A stretch of DNA of 7,216 nt from Bryobacterales bacterium. GTDB lineage: Bacteria; Acidobacteriota; Terriglobia; Bryobacterales; Bryobacteraceae. This document shows, piece by piece, positions 1 to 6,732 of the stretch. Position numbers and translations under genes: made by a program. Within the stretch, counting starts at the first letter, position 1, and each line of letters begins with the position of its first letter. Under the pieces are notes generated by a model, which saw only the letters and a list, made by a program, of their open reading frames with translations, had not been told where the DNA came from and searched no databases. The stretch lies in the NCBI GenBank assembly GCA_003142355.1, contig PLMF01000397.1, forward strand, positions 877 through 8,092. The letters run 5' to 3'.

Positions 1-464
1 AAGGCCAGCCGTTCGTGGTGGTGGTGGACTACGCGCATACCGATGACGCGTTGCGCAACGTGATTGCGGCGGCGCGTGGGCTAAATCCGAAGAGGGTGAT
101 TACCCTGTTCGGCTGTGGCGGGGATCGCGACCGGGCCAAGCGCCCGCTGATGGGCCAGGCGGCCGCGGAAGCCAGCGACTTTGTGGTGCTGACCAGCGAC
201 AACCCGCGGTCCGAAGATCCGCTGGCGATCATGAATGACGCGCTGGTGGGAATCCGGCGCGTGGATGTGCCGCACGTGGTGGAGCCGGACCGCGCCGCCG
301 CCATAGCCCGGGCGTTGAAGGAGGCGCGCGAGGGCGATCTCGTCATCCTGGCCGGCAAGGGTCATGAGACCTACCAGGTTCTGAAGGATAAAACCATTGC
401 GTTCGACGACCGGACGGTGGCGAGAGAAGTGCTCAGGGGTTATGGGTATCGCCAGACCGAGTGA
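1..464 (+). CDS. murE: UDP-MurNAc-L-Ala-D-Glu:meso-diaminopimelate ligase MurE (3' part, 5' end outside window)
   Basis: ATP-dependent cytoplasmic ligase that adds the third residue of the peptidoglycan stem peptide. About 153 C-terminal residues are visible, reading from base 3; the family is roughly 490-500 residues long, so this is the last third: the end of the central ATPase domain and the C-terminal substrate domain. Seen: VDYAHTDDAL near the start, GCGGDRDRAKRP, the DNPRSEDP motif (about bases 198-221) and AGKGHETYQ near the C-terminus. In this family DNPR contacts meso-DAP, whereas L-Lys enzymes have a different residue after the Pro, so a DAP-type wall is expected. One small oddity is Asp where many homologues have Pro in DYAHTPD. 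The gene ends with TGA three bases before murF, which implies shared transcription. Being cut off at the window edge is a sampling effect, not a truncated gene. Confidence 0.96.
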   Translation, partial: GQPFVVVVDYAHTDDALRNVIAAARGLNPKRVITLFGCGGDRDRAKRPLMGQAAAEASDFVVLTSDNPRSEDPLAIMNDALVGIRRVDVPHVVEPDRAAAIARALKEAREGDLVILAGKGHETYQVLKDKTIAFDDRTVAREVLRGYGYRQTE

Positions 465-467
465 ACC

Positions 468-1805
468 ATGACCCTGAATTTACAGGAAGTTGCGCGCGCG
501 ATGCGGGCGGAGGGGAACCCACCGCCGCTCGAGGTGACGGGTTGGAGCGTGGATACGCGGACACAGAACGCAGGCGATCTCTATTTCGCTCTGCGCGGCC
601 CCCACCACGACGGCCACGATTTTGTGGGCGCCGCGGCCGGCAGAGGCGCGGCCGGAGTGGTGGTGGAGCGGAGAACCGGCGCGCCGAATGAATTAGTGGT
701 GAGCGATACGCTCGAGGCCCTGCAGGAGCTGGCGGCGTGGGTGCGCGCAAAATGGGGCGGGACCGTGGTGGGAGTGACCGGAAGCGCGGGGAAGACCACC
801 ACCAAGGATGCCATCGCGCATCTGCTGGCCGTGGAGTTGCCCGTGGGGAAGACAGCCGGGAATTTCAATAATCACGTGGGGGTGCCGCTTTCCATCCTGT
901 CGCTCGAGGCCGGCTGCCGCGCGGCGGTTCTCGAAATCGGAATGAATCACGCGGGCGAGATCCGCCGGCTGGCCGCCATCGCCAGGCCGGAGGTGGGGGT
1001 GGTGACCAACGTGGGGTACGCGCACGCCGAGTATTTCGACTCCATCGAGGGTGTAGCGGCGGCCAAGCGCGAGTTGATCGAGGCGTTGCCGCGCGACGGC
1101 GTGGCGGTGCTGAATGCCGACGACCCGCGGGTGCTGGCGTTCCGGGACGCGCACCCCGGCCGGTCGGTGACGTTCGGGCTATCGGAATGTGCGGACGTGC
1201 GGGCCGAGGCCGTGGAATACGGAGCGGATGGCTCCCGCTTTCGAGCGGTGGGAGTGGATTTCGAAACGGGACTGGCGGGCCGGCACGCAGTCCTGAACCT
1301 GCTGGCGGCGATTGCGGTGGCGCACGAATTCGGGATCGCGCCGGAGCGTCTGCGGGAGCCGGTTGGAAGCTTCGCCATCGGCAAGATGCGCGGCGAACGC
1401 AGCGAGCACAACGGCGTCGTGGTCTGGAACGACTGTTACAACTCCAACCCCGAGGCGGCGCAGTCGATGATCGACGTATTGCGCGAGACGCCCGCCGCCA
1501 GGCGCATTGCCGTTTTGGGAGAGATGCTGGAATTGGGGCGCGCCGCGGAAGAGTTGCATCGGCAGGTGGGCCGGTATGCGGCGGAACATGGGGTCGATTG
1601 GCTGATCGGCATTCGCGGGCAGGCCCGCTCAATGGTGGAAGCGGCCGTCGCCGCCGGGCTGGCGCGCGGCCGGGCGCACTTCTTCGAGGATCCGGCCGAG
1701 GCGGGAGAATTCGCGCGGCGGACGGCGCGGCCGGGGGATGCGGTTCTCTTCAAGGGTTCCCGCGGCGTGCGCGTGGAGCGGGCGATGGAAAGGTTTTTGG
1801 CCTGA
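468..1805 (+). CDS. murF: UDP-MurNAc-tripeptide:D-alanyl-D-alanine ligase MurF
   Basis: Adds the D-Ala-D-Ala dipeptide to UDP-MurNAc-tripeptide using ATP, the last cytoplasmic step that makes the pentapeptide. The product is 445 residues, close to the usual 450. Domain order is typical of Mur ligases. The N-terminal UDP-substrate domain (about 1-95) contains DTRTQNAGDLYFAL. The ATPase domain has the P-loop GVTGSAGKTTTK at 102-113, NFNNHVGVPL at 132-141, EIGMNHAGEI at 156-165 and the AAKRE lysine (K200) expected to be carbamylated. The C-terminal domain has NDCYNSNPEA at 321-330, GEMLELG at 351-357 and KGSRGVRVE at 429-437. The ATG at 468 is the natural start because it puts the first motif at the usual distance. 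No strong Shine-Dalgarno precedes it, and translation probably couples to murE, which ends 3 nt upstream. MurC, MurD and MurE share the fold, but NDCYNSNP and gene order fit MurF. Confidence 0.97.
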   Translation: MTLNLQEVARAMRAEGNPPPLEVTGWSVDTRTQNAGDLYFALRGPHHDGHDFVGAAAGRGAAGVVVERRTGAPNELVVSDTLEALQELAAWVRAKWGGTVVGVTGSAGKTTTKDAIAHLLAVELPVGKTAGNFNNHVGVPLSILSLEAGCRAAVLEIGMNHAGEIRRLAAIARPEVGVVTNVGYAHAEYFDSIEGVAAAKRELIEALPRDGVAVLNADDPRVLAFRDAHPGRSVTFGLSECADVRAEAVEYGADGSRFRAVGVDFETGLAGRHAVLNLLAAIAVAHEFGIAPERLREPVGSFAIGKMRGERSEHNGVVVWNDCYNSNPEAAQSMIDVLRETPAARRIAVLGEMLELGRAAEELHRQVGRYAAEHGVDWLIGIRGQARSMVEAAVAAGLARGRAHFFEDPAEAGEFARRTARPGDAVLFKGSRGVRVERAMERFLA

Positions 1806-1809
1806 CCCG

Positions 1810-2943
1810 ATGCTTTACTATCTACTCTACGAACGGCTCCAACCATACATCAGCCCGCTCCGCGTCTTTCGCTACACCACCTTCCGGACGGCGTTTGCGA
1901 GCCTCACGGCGTTGTTCCTGTGTATTGCGCTGGGGCCTTGGCTGATCAACAAGCTGCGGGAATTCCAGATTGGGCAGTACATTCGCGAGGAAGGCCCGAA
2001 ATCCCACCAGAAGAAGGCCGGAACACCGACCATGGGCGGCGTGCTCATCATCATCTCGATTGTGATACCAACGCTGTTGTGGGCGGACCTGCGATATCCG
2101 TACGTGTGGATCGCGATCGCCGCGCTGCTGGGTTACGGCTGGATCGGGTTCCTGGACGACTACGCGAAAGTGAGCCACCAGCGCAACCTGGGGCTGACGG
2201 CACGGCGCAAGCTGGCGTACCAGTTCAGCATGGGGTTCGCATTCGCCGCGATCCTCCTGGTGCTGCGCCTTCACAACGATTATTCGACCGCCATGAACGT
2301 CCCGTTCTTCAAACAGTACACACCGTCGCTGCTGCTCGAGTCGCTCATGAGGAATCCGTGGACGTACGCGCTGGGGGTGGCGCCGTTCTGCATTTTCGTG
2401 GCGCTGGTGGTGGTCTTCGCGTCCAATGCGGTGAACCTGACAGACGGGCTGGACGGCCTGGCCATTGGCCTGATGATAATCGCCGCGGGCGCGCTCACGG
2501 CGCTGACGTACGCCGGCGGACACGCGCAACTGGCCGAATACCTGCAACTGGCGCGCAATCCGCACACGTCGGAACTGACCGTGTTCTGCGGCTCGATGAC
2601 CGGCGCGAGCGTGGGCTTCCTCTGGTACAACGCGCATCCGGCGGAGATCTTCATGGGCGACGTGGGAGCGCTGGGGCTGGGCGCCGCCATGGCGGTGGTC
2701 GCGGTACTCATCAAGCAGGAAGTGCTGCTGGTGTTCATCGGCGGCGTTTTCGTGGTGGAGGCGGTCTCCGTCATCCTCCAGGTGGGCAGCTTCAAGCTGC
2801 GCGGCAAACGGATCTTCAAGATGGCCCCGCTGCACCATCACTTCGAGGCGCTGGGGTGGGCGGAATCGAAGATCATCGCGCGTTTCTGGATTGCCGGGCT
2901 GGTGATGGCGCTGTTCGCACTGACGACACTGAAGCTGAGATGA
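1810..2943 (+). CDS. mraY: Phospho-N-acetylmuramoyl-pentapeptide transferase MraY
   Basis: Integral membrane enzyme that transfers phospho-MurNAc-pentapeptide from UDP to undecaprenyl phosphate, making lipid I on the inner face of the membrane. The product is 377 residues (family about 320-370), with roughly ten hydrophobic segments. Seen: GPKSHQKKAGTPTMGG at 62-77, the DDYAK aspartates D116/D117, NAVNLTDGLDGLA at 206-218, MGDVGALGLG at 282-291 with D283, and the PLHHHFEALGW histidine loop at 340-350. These cover the Mg2+/nucleotide site of the family. A longer in-frame reading from upstream exists, but the ATG at 1810 gives the standard MLYYLLYE N-terminus. It starts 4 nt after the murF stop; the only AAAGG-like stretch is about 16 nt away, so initiation probably relies on coupling to murF. 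GDVGA replaces the more common GDVGS. Confidence 0.97.
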   Translation: MLYYLLYERLQPYISPLRVFRYTTFRTAFASLTALFLCIALGPWLINKLREFQIGQYIREEGPKSHQKKAGTPTMGGVLIIISIVIPTLLWADLRYPYVWIAIAALLGYGWIGFLDDYAKVSHQRNLGLTARRKLAYQFSMGFAFAAILLVLRLHNDYSTAMNVPFFKQYTPSLLLESLMRNPWTYALGVAPFCIFVALVVVFASNAVNLTDGLDGLAIGLMIIAAGALTALTYAGGHAQLAEYLQLARNPHTSELTVFCGSMTGASVGFLWYNAHPAEIFMGDVGALGLGAAMAVVAVLIKQEVLLVFIGGVFVVEAVSVILQVGSFKLRGKRIFKMAPLHHHFEALGWAESKIIARFWIAGLVMALFALTTLKLR

Positions 2944-2947
2944 GAAC

Positions 2948-2966
2948 GGGGGCCGGGGGCCGGGGG
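2948..2966 (+). repeat. GGGGGCC tandem repeat between mraY and murD
   Basis: Three G5 runs separated by CC (2.7 copies of a 7-bp unit) occupy most of the 29 nt between the mraY stop and the preferred murD GTG. If murD began at the ATG at 2940, the repeat would be coding and give a Gly-rich leader. Because the unit is not a multiple of three, gain or loss of a copy would shift that longer frame but leave the GTG start unaffected. Confidence 0.8.
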
Positions 2967-2972
2967 AATGAC

Positions 2973-4313
2973 GTGAAGCTGAACGGGACCGAGGCGCTGG
3001 TGGTAGGGATGAAGAAGTCCGGCATGGCGTCGGCGGAACTGCTGGCGCGACAGGGAGCGGTGGTGCGCGCCACGGATCTGAAATCGCTCGAAGAACTGGG
3101 CGAAGCGCGGGAGCTGCTGGGGCGGCTGGGGATTCCATTCGCGCGGCAGGCGCCGGAAGTGTTCGAGGGATGCGACCTGATCGTGCTTTCGCCGGATGTG
3201 CCCGCGGACCTGCCGCCGCTCGACGAGGCCCGCCGGCGGGGAGTGCGAGTGATGGGCGAAGTGGAACTGGCCGCGCCGTTTCTGAAAGGCGAGACCATCG
3301 GCATCACGGGGTCGAACGGCAAGACCACCACCACCAGCCTGGTGGGCCACATGCTGCGCCAAGCCGGCGTACCGGCGCAGGTGGGCGGCAACATCGGAAC
3401 GCCCGTGACCGCCATGGTGGAGAGCTCGCGCGCGGATGGCTGGAACGTGCTGGAGCTTTCCAGTTTTCAACTCGAGAGCATCTCCAGGTTCCGGGCGCAC
3501 ATCGGGCTGGCGCTGAACGTGACCGAGAACCACCTCGACCGCCACCACACGTTCGAGAATTATGCGGCCGCCAAGGGGCGGCTGTTTGAAACACAGCGGA
3601 GCGGAGACTTCGCCGTGCTCAACGCCGAGGACCCGGTGTGCGTCGGATACGCGGATCGCACTCCGGCCACGGTCGAATGGTTCAGCAGCCGGCGCGAGGT
3701 GTCGCCCGGAGCGAGCCTGTGCGGCGACAAGCTGATGCTCGATGGCCGCCTGCTGATCGAGGCCGGCGAGATTCCCATACGCGGGCGGCACAACGTGGAA
3801 AACGTGCTGGCCGCGTCGATTGCGGCGGCGCGGGCCGGGGTGAAGCGCGAGGCGATCGCGGCCGCCGTGCGCACCTTCCAGGCGGTGGAGCACCGGCTGG
3901 AGTTCGTGCGGACGGTGAGCGGAATCGATTTCTACAACGACTCGAAGGCCACCAGCGTGGACGCCACGCGCAAGGCGCTGGACGCGTTTCCGGGCGGCCT
4001 GTGGGTCATCCTGGGGGGGAAGGACAAGGGGCTGGACTACTCGCCTCTGCGGGCGCCGCTCGAGGCCAAGGCGCGCGCGGTGCTACTCATCGGCGCCGCC
4101 GCGGCCAAAATTTCGAGCCAGTTGCAGGGCGCCGCGCCGCTGGTGGATTCCAAAACGCTGGATGCGGCCATAGCGCACGCCTATGCGAGAAGCCAGCCGG
4201 GCGACACCATTCTGCTGGCGCCGGCGTGCGCCAGCTTCGACCAGTTCAAGAGCTTCGAGCATCGGGGCGAGGTTTTCAAACAAATCGTCAACCAACTACG
4301 ACCCAAGGATTGA
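2973..4313 (+). CDS. murD: UDP-MurNAc-L-alanine:D-glutamate ligase MurD
   Basis: Cytoplasmic ATP-dependent ligase adding D-Glu to UDP-MurNAc-L-Ala. From the GTG at 2973 the product is 446 residues (E. coli 438). The Rossmann-like N-domain opens with KLNGTEALVVGMKKSG, as in the family. The P-loop GITGSNGKTTT is at 110-120, GGNIGTPV at 138-145, ELSSFQLES at 161-169 and NVTENHLDRHHTFENYA at 182-198. K201 is the expected carbamylated lysine. GRHNVENVLAA lies at 271-281, HRLEFV at 307-312, YNDSKATSVDAT at 321-332, GGKDKG at 348-353 and APACASFDQF at 416-425. An alternative ATG at 2940 overlaps the mraY TGA by 4 nt and would add 11 Gly-rich residues encoded by a GGGGGCC repeat. I prefer GTG because it gives the canonical N-terminus, but the coupled ATG cannot be excluded. 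Stop lies 1 nt before ftsW. Confidence 0.95.
   Translation: MKLNGTEALVVGMKKSGMASAELLARQGAVVRATDLKSLEELGEARELLGRLGIPFARQAPEVFEGCDLIVLSPDVPADLPPLDEARRRGVRVMGEVELAAPFLKGETIGITGSNGKTTTTSLVGHMLRQAGVPAQVGGNIGTPVTAMVESSRADGWNVLELSSFQLESISRFRAHIGLALNVTENHLDRHHTFENYAAAKGRLFETQRSGDFAVLNAEDPVCVGYADRTPATVEWFSSRREVSPGASLCGDKLMLDGRLLIEAGEIPIRGRHNVENVLAASIAAARAGVKREAIAAAVRTFQAVEHRLEFVRTVSGIDFYNDSKATSVDATRKALDAFPGGLWVILGGKDKGLDYSPLRAPLEAKARAVLLIGAAAAKISSQLQGAAPLVDSKTLDAAIAHAYARSQPGDTILLAPACASFDQFKSFEHRGEVFKQIVNQLRPKD
4305..4309 (+). promoter_or_regulatory. Shine-Dalgarno sequence of ftsW
   Basis: AAGGA lies 5 nt before the ATG at 4315, inside the last codons of murD. It supports the chosen ftsW start over longer in-frame readings that run back into murD. 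Confidence 0.7.
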
Positions 4314-4314
4314 T

Positions 4315-5463
4315 ATGGCACAACGGCTCAAGACCGATTGGATTCTGTTCGTCACCGTGCTGGTGATGATGTCGTTCGGCGTGCTGATCCTCTACAGCGC
4401 ATCGTCCATCATGGCCCAACTCGACCCGCGTTACGGCTCGAGCTGGCACTTTGTAGTGCGCCAGGTGGAGTGGGCCGCGGTGGCGGTTGCCGTCATGATG
4501 ACCCTGAAGAAGACCAACTACCGGAAGTTTCAGAGTCCCGCCGTGGCGTTCAGCGCGATGAGCGTCGCTCTGATGCTGCTGGCGGTGGTCTACTTTGTGG
4601 ATGCGGCGCATCACCGGTGGCTGCGAGCAGGATCGGTGGGGGTGCAGCCTTCCGAGCTGGCCAAGCCGGCGCTGGTGATATTCCTGGCCTTTTTTGTGAC
4701 GTGGAGGGCGCGCGCCATCAACAATCCGAGGTACACGCTGATCCCGGCGGCGCTGGCCGTCGGGCTCATGATCCTGGCGGTGGTGGTGGCGGACCTCGGC
4801 ACGGCGGTGGTTTTGGGGGCGGCGGCGGCGGCCGTCTTTGTGGTGGCGGGCCTGGAGTGGCGCTATTGCGCGATCGCGGCGGCGGTGGCGACGGTGGGGG
4901 TGGTGATCTTCATCTTCGCGGAGCCGTACCGTATTGTCCGGGTGGTGCGATTCTTCGATCCCGAATTCAAGATCATCGCCAAGTTCGACCCCCAGGGCAA
5001 AATCCGGAGCCGCATGGAACAGTCGCTGGTCACGCGCGATACCAACTACCAGTTGGAGCAGTCGCGGATCGCGGTGGGCGCCGGCGGCCCGGCGGGCCTG
5101 GGACTGACCAACGGAAGACAGAAACTGTGGTACCTGCCGGAAGCGCATACGGACTTCATATACGCGGTGGCCGCGGAGGAACTGGGGCTGGCGGGTTCGG
5201 TGGGGTTGCTGCTCGGCTTTGGAGTTATCTTCTGGCGGGGGCTGCGCGCCGCGTTCCGGATGCGCGACGATTTCGGCCGATACCTGGCGCTAGGCGTGAC
5301 GGTGGTGGTGGTGGCGCAGGGATTCATCAACATGAGCGTGGTGCTGGGAATGATGCCGACGAAGGGCATTCCGCTGCCCATGATCAGCTATGGCGGAAGC
5401 TCCCTGCTGAGCACGCTGGCGCTGCTGGGGATCCTCATGAACGTCGCGGAGAACGCGGGGTAG
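4315..5463 (+). CDS. ftsW: FtsW, SEDS-family septal peptidoglycan glycosyltransferase
   Basis: Multispanning membrane protein that polymerises lipid II into glycan strands at the division site, normally paired with FtsI (PBP3), whose gene usually lies upstream of murE and outside this window. The product is 382 residues with about ten hydrophobic helices. SEDS motifs seen: HRWLRAGSVGVQPSELAK at 100-117, ADLGTAVVL at 159-167, YLPEAHTDFIYAVAAEELG at 273-291 with D280 as the expected catalytic Asp, and PLPMISYGGSS at 353-363. RodA is the main alternative; position between murD and murG favours FtsW. The loop between FFDP and YQLEQS (about 215-249) is some 20 residues longer than in E. coli and highly charged. 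The ATG at 4315 was chosen because AAGGA precedes it by 5 nt; an upstream in-frame extension would lie inside murD and looks like a shadow translation. Confidence 0.95.
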   Translation: MAQRLKTDWILFVTVLVMMSFGVLILYSASSIMAQLDPRYGSSWHFVVRQVEWAAVAVAVMMTLKKTNYRKFQSPAVAFSAMSVALMLLAVVYFVDAAHHRWLRAGSVGVQPSELAKPALVIFLAFFVTWRARAINNPRYTLIPAALAVGLMILAVVVADLGTAVVLGAAAAAVFVVAGLEWRYCAIAAAVATVGVVIFIFAEPYRIVRVVRFFDPEFKIIAKFDPQGKIRSRMEQSLVTRDTNYQLEQSRIAVGAGGPAGLGLTNGRQKLWYLPEAHTDFIYAVAAEELGLAGSVGLLLGFGVIFWRGLRAAFRMRDDFGRYLALGVTVVVVAQGFINMSVVLGMMPTKGIPLPMISYGGSSLLSTLALLGILMNVAENAG

Positions 5464-5497
5464 AGTGGCCCTTTGTTCTGCGGGGAATCCCTTTTCG

Positions 5498-5521
5498 ACG
5501 CGGAGACGCGGAGACGCGGAG
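5498..5521 (+). repeat. Three tandem copies of the octamer ACGCGGAG
   Basis: Perfect copies lie at 5498-5505, 5506-5513 and 5514-5521, starting 35 bases after the ftsW stop. A variant, ACGCAGAG, follows at 5526-5533, and looser copies (GCGCAGAG near 5568-5575, GCGGAG near 5579-5584) continue downstream. From memory, similar purine-rich CGCAGAG/CGCGGAG tracts recur between genes in several bacterial phyla, including Acidobacteriota; their role is unknown. Confidence 0.85.
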
Positions 5522-5604
5522 AAAAACGCAGAGAGGAAAAAAGGAAGAATAAAGGCAAAACCTGAGAGCGCAGAGGAAGCGGAGAATCGTCAAAGAGCGA
5601 GGGC

Positions 5605-5610
5605 AGAGGG
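5605..5610 (+). promoter_or_regulatory. Shine-Dalgarno sequence of murG
   Basis: AGAGGG ends 6 nt before the GTG at 5617 and supports this GTG as the murG start. The surrounding spacer is purine-rich throughout, so a match of this kind is partly expected by chance. A second purine run, AAGGG at 5612-5616, is too close to the GTG to be the functional site. Confidence 0.55.
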
Positions 5611-5616
5611 CAAGGG

Positions 5617-6690
5617 GTGAGCAAGCGTAGTTTTTTGATGGCGGGAGGCGGTACCGGCGGGCACGTCATTCCGGCGCTGGCTGTGGCACGGGAATTGCGG
5701 CAGCGTGGGCATCACGTGTTCTTTGTGGGGACGGAGCGCGGATTAGAGGCGAAGTTGGTACCGGCTGAAGGGTTCGAGTTGATGAAGATTGACATCGGCG
5801 GATTGAACCGGGTGGGACTGCGACGGAAACTGGCCACCTTGATTCAGTTGCCCTTCACCACGCTCGGCTGCTCCAGACTCGTGCGTGGCGTCTCCGCGGT
5901 TTTCAGCATGGGCGGGTATGTCGCGGGGCCGCCGGTGATGGCGGCGCTGCTGCGGGGCGTTCCGGTGGTGGTGATGGAACCTAATGCGGTTCCCGGGTTT
6001 ACCAATCGGGCGATCGGGCGGTTTGTGTCGCGGGCGCTGGTGTCGTTTTCGGAGACGGCCGCCTATTTCCCGGCGGGGCGAGCGGAAATCACCGGTCTGC
6101 CGGTCCGCGAGGAGTTTTTTCGCATTGTGCCCAAACCGCGGAGCGGCACGCTAAACCTTCTGATCACCGGCGGCAGCCAGGGGTCGCGCACGCTCAACCA
6201 AGCGGGGAGGGAGAGCTGGCCGCTATTTCGCAAGGCCGGGCTGCCGGTGAGGATCGTCCACCAGAGCGGGGCGGGCGGGTTCGAGCAACTGCGGGAAGAG
6301 TTTTCCCGGTCGGGACTGGAAGGCGAGGTGGTGCCATTCATCGCCGATATGCCCGCGGCCTTTGCCGCCGCCGATCTGGTGGTGTGCCGGTCGGGCGCGG
6401 GCGCGGTATCGGAGTTGGCGGCGGCGGGGAAGCCCGCGATTTTGGCGCCGTTTCCGTTCGCGGCGGACGATCACCAGACCCGAAATGCGGAAGCCATCGA
6501 GCGGGCGGGAGCGGCCCGGCTGGTTCGGGACGCGGAGATGAATGGCGAGAAACTGGTGGCCGTAGTCGCGGAGCTGGCCGGTTGTTCGGGGGCGCTGGAG
6601 CGGATGGGAGAGGCGGCGCGGCGGTTTGCCAGGCCGGGCGCGGCGCGGCGGGCGGCGGAAATCCTGGAGGAAGTGGCGGGCGCAGCCTGA
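5617..6690 (+). CDS. murG: UDP-GlcNAc:lipid I N-acetylglucosaminyltransferase MurG
   Basis: Peripheral GT-B glycosyltransferase (GT28 family) on the cytoplasmic membrane face that adds GlcNAc to lipid I, making lipid II. The product is 357 residues (E. coli 355). Seen: the N-terminal G-loop GGGTGGHVIPALAVA at 10-24 with H16, SMGGYVAGPP at 97-106, EPNAVPGFTNR at 121-131, the second G-loop GGSQGSRTLN at 185-194, VHQSG at 214-218, and the donor-site run SGAGAVSELAAAGKPAILAP at 259-278 with E266, followed by FAADDHQTRNA at 281-291. Many homologues have EQN where this protein has EPN. The GTG at 5617 is chosen because it keeps the first beta strand (KRSFLMAGG) and has AGAGGG 6 nt upstream; the in-frame ATG at 5638 would delete that strand. 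It follows a 153-nt non-coding spacer, the largest in the window. Confidence 0.96.
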   Translation: MSKRSFLMAGGGTGGHVIPALAVARELRQRGHHVFFVGTERGLEAKLVPAEGFELMKIDIGGLNRVGLRRKLATLIQLPFTTLGCSRLVRGVSAVFSMGGYVAGPPVMAALLRGVPVVVMEPNAVPGFTNRAIGRFVSRALVSFSETAAYFPAGRAEITGLPVREEFFRIVPKPRSGTLNLLITGGSQGSRTLNQAGRESWPLFRKAGLPVRIVHQSGAGGFEQLREEFSRSGLEGEVVPFIADMPAAFAAADLVVCRSGAGAVSELAAAGKPAILAPFPFAADDHQTRNAEAIERAGAARLVRDAEMNGEKLVAVVAELAGCSGALERMGEAARRFARPGAARRAAEILEEVAGAA

Positions 6691-6698
6691 GATTTCAA

Positions 6699-6727
6699 TT
6701 GACAGTTGCGCCGCAAGCCGAAACAAT
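6699..6727 (+). promoter_or_regulatory. Candidate sigma-70-type promoter upstream of murC
   Basis: In the 48-nt gap after murG there is a perfect TTGACA (6699-6704). After a 17-nt spacer comes AACAAT (6722-6727), a 4-of-6 match to TATAAT. A better -10 match, TATCAT (6727-6732, 5 of 6), sits too far away (22 nt) for this -35. The gap is clearly AT-richer than the surrounding genes. Transcription from the first pair would begin around 6734, leaving a leader of only about 5 nt before the ATG at 6739. This is a pattern match only; expression of murC by read-through from upstream is equally possible. Confidence 0.4.
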
Positions 6728-6732
6728 ATCAT

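Larger units (their letters stand above)
5464..5616 (+). other. Purine-rich ftsW-murG intergenic spacer
   Basis: This 153-nt region is the longest non-coding stretch in the window. After a short mixed segment (5464-5496) it becomes almost entirely A/G with scattered CGC, in contrast to the G/C-rich genes on both sides. It contains the ACGCGGAG tandem repeats and the murG Shine-Dalgarno. I see no convincing terminator, no good -35/-10 pair and no credible small ORF. The change of composition suggests an inserted or expanded repeat rather than decayed coding sequence. It may loosen coupling between the murE-ftsW block and murG. Confidence 0.7.

Noticed and set aside
1920..2939. Upstream open extension of the murD frame running through mraY
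   Set aside because: The extension is the +2 shadow of mraY with Arg/Gly-rich composition; MurD family length and N-terminus place the start at 2940 or 2973.
1822..3138. Long open frame on the - strand (438 codons) opposite mraY and early murD
   Set aside because: It is antisense to genes with complete family motifs; high GC removes stop codons in the complementary frames, and its translation is a His/Arg/Pro-rich low-complexity mix with no recognisable domain.
4013..4019. G7 homopolymer in murD as a possible frameshift or phase-variation site
   Set aside because: It encodes part of the conserved GGKDKG motif in the correct frame and the gene continues normally on both sides; nothing indicates a shift.
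4768..4845. GGTGGTGG/GGCGGCGG trinucleotide-like repeats in ftsW
   Set aside because: They simply encode Val/Ala-rich membrane helices with G-ending codons typical of this GC-rich genome.
5482..5495. GGGG-AAT-CCC followed by TTTT after ftsW as a possible rho-independent terminator
   Set aside because: The stem would be only about 3 bp with a 3-nt loop, too weak for an intrinsic terminator.
5631..5636. T6 run near the start of murG (and another at 6115-6120) as slippage sites
   Set aside because: Both are in frame within conserved protein sequence; six-base runs are expected by chance at this scale.
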